Part shown: in pieces, positions 7,099 to 8,895 of the stretch
How positions within the stretch are numbered: the first letter of the stretch is position 1
How the letters are laid out: each line of letters begins with the position of its first letter
NCBI GenBank assembly: GCA_945897695.1
Contig: CAMDGW010000092.1
Span: 1 to 8,895, forward strand
Direction of reading: 5' to 3'
Origin: Pseudobacteriovorax antillogorgiicola
GTDB taxonomy: Bacteria > Bdellovibrionota_B > Oligoflexia > Oligoflexales > RGVZ01
DNA: 8,895 bases
Program-made: the position numbers and the translations under genes
The notes under the pieces: generated by a model
The model's database searches: none
The model's input: the letters and a program-made list of their open reading frames with translations, nothing else
Told to the model about the DNA's origin: nothing

Positions 7099-7122
7099 GA
7101 ATAGCGGGGTTATCCGCTATTC
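7099..7122. repeat. Perfect 9-bp hairpin downstream of the FAS1 remnant
   Basis: GAATAGCGG (7099-7107) and CCGCTATTC (7114-7122) are exact reverse complements around a 6-nt loop. On the minus strand it lies about 50 nt after the stop of the FAS1-like frame, where a terminator would be expected, but no T-run follows on either strand. It could be a degenerate terminator or a small palindromic repeat. Confidence 0.45.
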
Positions 7123-7174
7123 GTTTGCTGAGCTCTTGCCTAAGTGTATCTAAAGATATTCATCGGAAAAGCAC

Positions 7175-7494
7175 CTAGCGCTTAAGGACGCGGTCGATGA
7201 TAAACACTGACCCGTTAGGTGACTCGAATGAACTAAGGACAGCAGCCCTTTGAACAAAAGGAGATGAAACTATCCCCTTATTGTCTCCATGGTTTGAATT
7301 AATATCAAGAGTGGGACCGAGAACCGTCGGAATCGTAATATAACCTTCAGTCGCACCAGATATTCTGTCAGGATTTGGACGAGATAAAACAGAAGCGAGT
7401 TCAGCTTTAGTTAATAAACTCGCAAGTGTTGATAGCTCAGGATCACGTTCGATAGCATCCATCAACGATTGTGATCTAGCAGAAGCCGCGGAAA
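7175..7494 (-). pseudogene. C-terminal fragment of a FAS1 (fasciclin)-like protein, 5' part lost at the IS
   Basis: Codons 304-408 of the long minus-strand frame lie outside the insertion sequence. They begin SAASARSQSLMDAIERD and continue PELSTLASLLTKAELASVLS, which matches the start of a FAS1 domain (xxFSTLxxALxxAgLxxxLs). They end SPNGSVFIIDRVLKR, which matches the family's closing NGVIHVIDxVLxP box. The middle of the domain, including the usual TVFAPTNxAF segment and the YHVVPG region (about 60 residues), is missing, so there is an internal deletion or strong divergence. AASA just before RSQ resembles a signal-peptidase site, so the lost 5' part may have been little more than a start and signal peptide. 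Intact FAS1 proteins are secreted or surface adhesion-type proteins. The fragment has no start of its own. Confidence 0.5.
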
Positions 7495-7517
7495 TGAAGT
7501 TGACCCAATTTAGTAGA
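7495..7517 (+). repeat. IS3-family terminal inverted repeat, 3' (orfB) side
   Basis: Begins TGAAGTTGACCCAATTTAG. It matches the opposite end, read inwards on the other strand, at 17 of 23 positions. The orfB frame runs straight through it, encoding GCLLNWVNFI. Confidence 0.8.
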
Positions 7518-8397
7518 CACCCTTCTGATGCGGCTTTGGCCAGCAGTGTCAACCTTTCATACTCAGCTGTACTTCGATAACCAATTGATGAATGGCGACG
7601 TTCACGGTTGTAAAAGTTCAGGATGTAATCAGACACCGCTGTGATCGTTTGTCCTTTAGTCAACCAACTTTGACGGTGAATTAGCTCCTGTTTCAGAGTG
7701 GCAAATAAACTCTCTGCTACAGCATTGTCCCAACAATTTCCTTTGCGACTCATGTTCAACACGATCCCTGCTTCGGCCGCTATTTTGCTGAATTCGGCCG
7801 ATGCGTGCTGACTTCCACGATTCGAGTGATGTAGGAGCCCTGCCGAAACATTGCGGTTCTCCAGAGCGTTATTGAAAGCCATGGTTACTAAGTCAGTTCT
7901 CAGATGGCCATCAATCGCATAGCCAACAATTCGGCGCGAATACACGTAAATAATGGCAGCAAGATATAGCCAGCCCATGGCAGTCCAAATGTAAGTGATG
8001 TCAGCTGCCCAGACACGATTTGGAGCAGAGACGGCCTGGATCGCCCGATTGAGCACATTGGCCGCCAACGGCTTGTTGTGCTTTGAATTTGTGGTGCGCC
8101 GGAACTTCCTTGGAGGATCGCCACGTAGGCCCTCCTCTTTCATCAAACGGGCAATGCGTTTCTTGCCCACGCTTAAATGCTCGGCCTTCAAATCCTTGTG
8201 AATTCTCGGTGAACCATGTGTTTTTCGGCTTTTCTTGTGTGATGCTCTGATGTGTACCCTTAGCCTCTCATCCATCTTTTTTCGCGCTGTTGGTGAACGC
8301 TTGAGCCATGCGTAAAATCCGCTTGGTTGGACATTCATGACCCGACATAACGCGGCCACCTGGAAGACGGCCTTCTCTGCTGCGATGAATTCAAATC

Positions 8398-8685
8398 TCA
8401 CTCGCTTTCCTTGGCAAAGAAGGCCGTCGCCTTTTTTAATATTTCTCTCGCCATCGTCAGCATCCGCACCTGCTTGCGCAACAGCGCTAACTATTGTCGT
8501 TCCGCCGTGGTTAGCATGTCAGGTTGGTGGCCGCTATCCGCCGCATCTTGCTAGACCCGGGGACTGACCGTACCTCATGGCAATCCTAGATCCTTTGCAA
8601 CCTTTTTGATACTTAGCCCCTGCTGTTTCACCAGCGCACTAGCCTCAGCCTTGAAGTCTTTTGAAAACCGTCGTCTTGACCTCAT
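8398..8685 (-). pseudogene. IS3-family OrfA with three in-frame stop codons
   Basis: From ATG 8685 the frame reads MRSRRRFSKDFKAEASALVK and KKVAKDLGLP, the helix-turn-helix start of IS3 OrfA. It then meets TGA (codon 37, 8577-8575), TAG (codon 45, 8553-8551) and TAG (codon 65, 8493-8491). No indel has occurred: the same frame goes on through DSGHQPDMLTTAERQ and the leucine-zipper-like tail EILKKATAFFAKESE to its normal TGA at 8400-8398, 95 codons in all, the usual OrfA length. OrfA normally binds the inverted repeats and regulates transposition; here only a 36-residue stub could be made. It has no intact gene of its own and is easily missed because no long ATG-to-stop frame remains. Confidence 0.88.
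8431..8437 (-). other. A6G slippery heptamer for programmed -1 frameshift (orfA to orfB)
   Basis: In the orfA frame the codons TTA AAA AAG contain A AAA AAG, the classic IS3-family slip site. A -1 shift here enters exactly the orfB frame, which is open from this point to the GTG at 8401 and beyond. The signal is preserved although the upstream stops make it useless. Confidence 0.8.
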
Positions 8686-8722
8686 GTTTCACCCCATGGT
8701 GGAATATCATCTTGTTATACAC

Positions 8723-8745
8723 TCCACAAAATCGGGGGAACTCCA
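8723..8745 (-). repeat. IS3-family terminal inverted repeat, 5' (orfA) side
   Basis: Read on the minus strand it begins TGGAGTTCCCCCGATTTTG, matching the other end at 17 of 23 positions. It lies 38 bp upstream of the orfA ATG. Confidence 0.8.
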
Positions 8746-8895
8746 TATTTTTACTCGCATAAAATGGTTCGATAAAAACGAACTAAGCTGTATTTTTTAT
8801 CGTATTTCATTGATGGGGTATGTCTGATACTCACCGCTTCATCAAGGTCAAGTGTCTTTATTATTTTTGGGATATGACCCAGTGAGGAATATCTA
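8746..8895. other. AT-rich right flank of the IS, no clear gene
   Basis: 150 bp with many T and A runs. On the minus strand a frame is open from the window edge to TAA at 8753-8751, with 47 codons ending KYSLVRFYRTILCE. It could be the 3' end of a gene outside the window or chance. It does not resemble the missing N-terminal part of the FAS1-like protein on the other side of the IS. Confidence 0.3.

Larger units (their letters stand above)
6341..7174. other. Non-genic, degenerate stretch between the operon and the IS region
   Basis: About 830 bp without a convincing intact gene. It holds a coding-like minus-strand frame (6354-6596), coding-like plus-strand frames broken by a probable frameshift (6628-6959), a small GC hairpin at 6965-6979 and a larger one at 7099-7122. 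No tRNA, clear intrinsic terminator or known repeat was seen. With the FAS1 fragment and dead IS beyond it, it reads as a graveyard of decaying genes. Confidence 0.55.
7175..8401 (-). pseudogene. IS3-family transposase OrfB, inactive, with read-through C-terminal extension
   Basis: The 408-codon frame starts at GTG 8401, overlapping the orfA stop. Residues 1-290 are a full IS3 OrfB, opening MRFEFIAAEKA, followed by an HTH_21-type region (about 40-95) and the integrase-like catalytic core (about 125-285). The DDE triad should be Asp134 (WAADITYI), Asp194 and Glu230 (NAVAESLFATLK), with 35 residues between the last two. Position 194 is asparagine: HHSNRGSQ instead of HHSDRGSQ, codon AAT at 7822-7820, a single G-to-A change from GAT. 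That should abolish catalysis. OrfB proteins usually end near residue 290; here the frame crosses the inverted repeat (to about 303) and continues 105 codons into the FAS1-like fragment. The active enzyme in this family is the OrfAB frameshift product, which the orfA stops also prevent. Confidence 0.9.
7495..8745 (-). mobile_element. Decayed IS3-family insertion sequence (1251 bp)
   Basis: The element is bounded by imperfect terminal inverted repeats starting with TG, has two overlapping reading frames (orfA, orfB) in the usual 0/-1 arrangement on the minus strand, and has an A6G slippery site between them. Size, ends and orfB motifs are typical of the IS3 family; I do not assign a subgroup. 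The three bases outside each end (aaa at the left, tat at the right) do not form the 3-4 bp duplication expected, so the element is old or one flank has been rearranged. Nonsense codons in orfA and a catalytic-residue change in orfB make it immobile on its own. Confidence 0.9.

Noticed and set aside
8337..8827. Plus-strand frames across the IS
   Set aside because: They are antisense to recognisable orfA/orfB sequence and show no motif or ribosome site.
6341..8895. CRISPR array, tRNA or rRNA in the right part
   Set aside because: No regularly spaced direct repeats, no cloverleaf with a CCA-type acceptor stem and no rRNA-like sequence were seen.

Overview
The window is 8.9 kb of roughly 50% GC bacterial chromosome. 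It falls into three parts: a minus-strand sugar-nucleotide/heptose pair, a plus-strand four-gene run headed by a diguanylate cyclase, and a decayed accessory tail with a dead IS3-family insertion sequence. The FHA-GGDEF cyclase has the same domain order as DgcB (Bd0742) of Bdellovibrio. Together with the GC content, the GTG starts and the unfamiliar lipoprotein and membrane-protease neighbours, this suggests a Bdellovibrionota or other former 'deltaproteobacterial' chromosome. That placement is inference.

Left part (1-1941, minus strand): ugd (UDP-glucose 6-dehydrogenase) is followed after 17 nt by gmhA (sedoheptulose-7-phosphate isomerase), which runs off the left edge just short of its normal end. 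Both enzymes feed surface-polysaccharide or LPS synthesis, through UDP-glucuronate and ADP-heptose respectively, and they look co-transcribed. A 180-bp divergent intergenic region with an AT-rich perfect inverted repeat separates them from the next block.

Middle part (2122-6340, plus strand): four closely spaced genes (gaps 23, 26 and 9 nt) look like one operon. They encode an FHA-GGDEF diguanylate cyclase with intact GGEEF and RxxD motifs, a lipoprotein whose gene has a nine-G tract at codons 51-54, a 149-aa all-helical soluble protein of unknown function, and a 738-aa protein with about seven membrane helices and a predicted periplasmic HExxH metallopeptidase domain. If the genes act together, this would link phospho- and c-di-GMP signalling in the cytoplasm to proteolysis in the envelope. 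It is the best candidate here for an undescribed system, but the link rests on gene order alone.

Right part (6341-8895): about 830 bp hold no convincing intact gene, only coding-like fragments on both strands and a hairpin. Next comes the C-terminal half of a FAS1 (fasciclin)-like gene. It is joined in frame to a 1251-bp IS3-family element at 7495-8745 whose inverted repeats are still visible. The element is dead: orfA carries three in-frame stops without any indel, and the second catalytic aspartate of orfB is asparagine. No target-site duplication is visible. The last 150 bp are AT-rich, with only a short open frame on the minus strand.
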